Shown here: in pieces, positions 63,501 through 64,000 of the stretch
How positions within the stretch are numbered: position 1 is the stretch's first letter
Layout: each line of letters starts with the position of its first letter
Source: Symbiodinium natans
Lineage: Eukaryota; Sar; Dinophyceae; Suessiales; Symbiodiniaceae
Length of the DNA: 64,000 nt
Direction: 5' to 3'
NCBI GenBank assembly: GCA_905221605.1
Contig: CAJNDS010000702.1
Coordinates: 392,406 to 456,405 of the forward strand
Notes under the pieces: generated by a model
Told to the model about the DNA's origin: nothing
Databases searched by the model: none
What the model saw: only the letters and a program-made list of their open reading frames with translations
Translations under genes and position numbers: made by a program

Positions 63501-64000
63501 ATCACATCAACTCCGTGCTGCAACATATGATAGCTGCGGGAGCGTGTCCGCGTAGAGCACCGAGATTTTTTGTCTGATTGGGTGTGCACAAGATGAGGGA
63601 CACAAGGCACAAGGCTCGAAGCATAAGTGCATACGTTTGAGATGACAAGGATGCAAGAATCCATGACAAGAGGCCAGGGCCAAGATGTCAGTCGCATGGA
63701 TGTCTGAGCGTTCTGGCACGCAGCCGAGGCAGTCTCTGGAAGTCTTGCATCTTCCTTCCTTGACAGCCACATCGACGTTAAATGTTGTCATCGTTCCCGG
63801 CAACCCAGGCCTGTCAGCAAGCTGACCGCTGAAGGGGATAGGCATCGTCAGTCATGGAACGCGATGCAGATGTGCGAAGGGGTATGCGAATGATTGTGTA
63901 GACAAGTGGGAGAGATTGATGTCAGCACTCTTCTCGTGTGGCAGGCATACCGCACTTGTACTGCAGCTTTGCCGAAGGCTGATGACAGGGGAATGGTTGC
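63501..64000. other. No supported gene
   Basis: Open minus-strand frames at 63494-63845 lack family features. Nothing recognised to the window end. Confidence 0.35.

Overview
The window looks like nuclear DNA of a dinoflagellate or a close alveolate relative. The evidence is: (i) dozens of short interstitial arrays of the telomere-type repeat TTTAGGG, on both strands; (ii) genes split into very short exons (about 30-90 nt); (iii) intron donors that are often GC and, in one clear case, probably GA as well as GT, a mix known from dinoflagellate genomes; (iv) many small terminal-inverted-repeat elements resembling MITEs or introners; (v) the gene families present (MORN repeats, EH domains, an exon-rich protein kinase). 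Species and chromosome position cannot be read from the window.

Layout. Positions 1-4146, minus strand: an uninterrupted coding frame of 1382 codons, cut by the window edge, with a WW domain, an S1-like RNA-binding domain, an MLLE (PABC-like) domain with its KITGMLL signature, three CCCH zinc fingers and a SAM-like C-terminal segment. This combination is the most novel protein here. From about 4.5 kb to the end, every gene I can support lies on the plus strand. 6.0-8.3 kb: six near-identical mini-exons encoding an R-x-R-T-R-S-x-S motif. 10.0-10.7 kb: an EH domain in four exons. 14.3-20.6 kb: a MORN-repeat gene with about one MORN unit per exon. 23.5-25.1 kb: candidate exons including the first half of another EH domain. 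28.7-29.0 kb: two exon candidates lying between telomere-type arrays. 29.9-38.1 kb: a protein kinase whose motifs (VVIK, an alpha-C-like segment, the hinge TEYMEGGD, HRDLKPLN, DFG, GTWRYMAPE, and AWDPSAAARPSA of subdomain XI) appear in the right order on separate exons. 42.9-59.2 kb: several EH-domain halves, again one per exon. 46.06-47.4 kb: a tryptophan-rich candidate between EH exons.

Introns and spacers are full of telomere-type arrays (more than 60, about half in each orientation), at least four families of small inverted-repeat elements, TA microsatellites, G/C homopolymer tracts, and a 2.35-kb satellite composite flanked by an 11-bp direct repeat. Two arrays are flanked by duplicated target sequence (14 bp at 22030/22100; 25 bp at 27849/27924). 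For the first, an uninterrupted copy of the target element lies 600 bp away, so it reads as an insertion with target-site duplication. A TTTAGGG array also carries its own GT (G|GTTTAG) and AG (TTTAG|) splice dinucleotides, so an inserted array could be spliced out. Insertional telomere-repeat introns are the main hypothesis I take from this window. No rRNA, tRNA, CRISPR array, plasmid or bacterial feature was seen.
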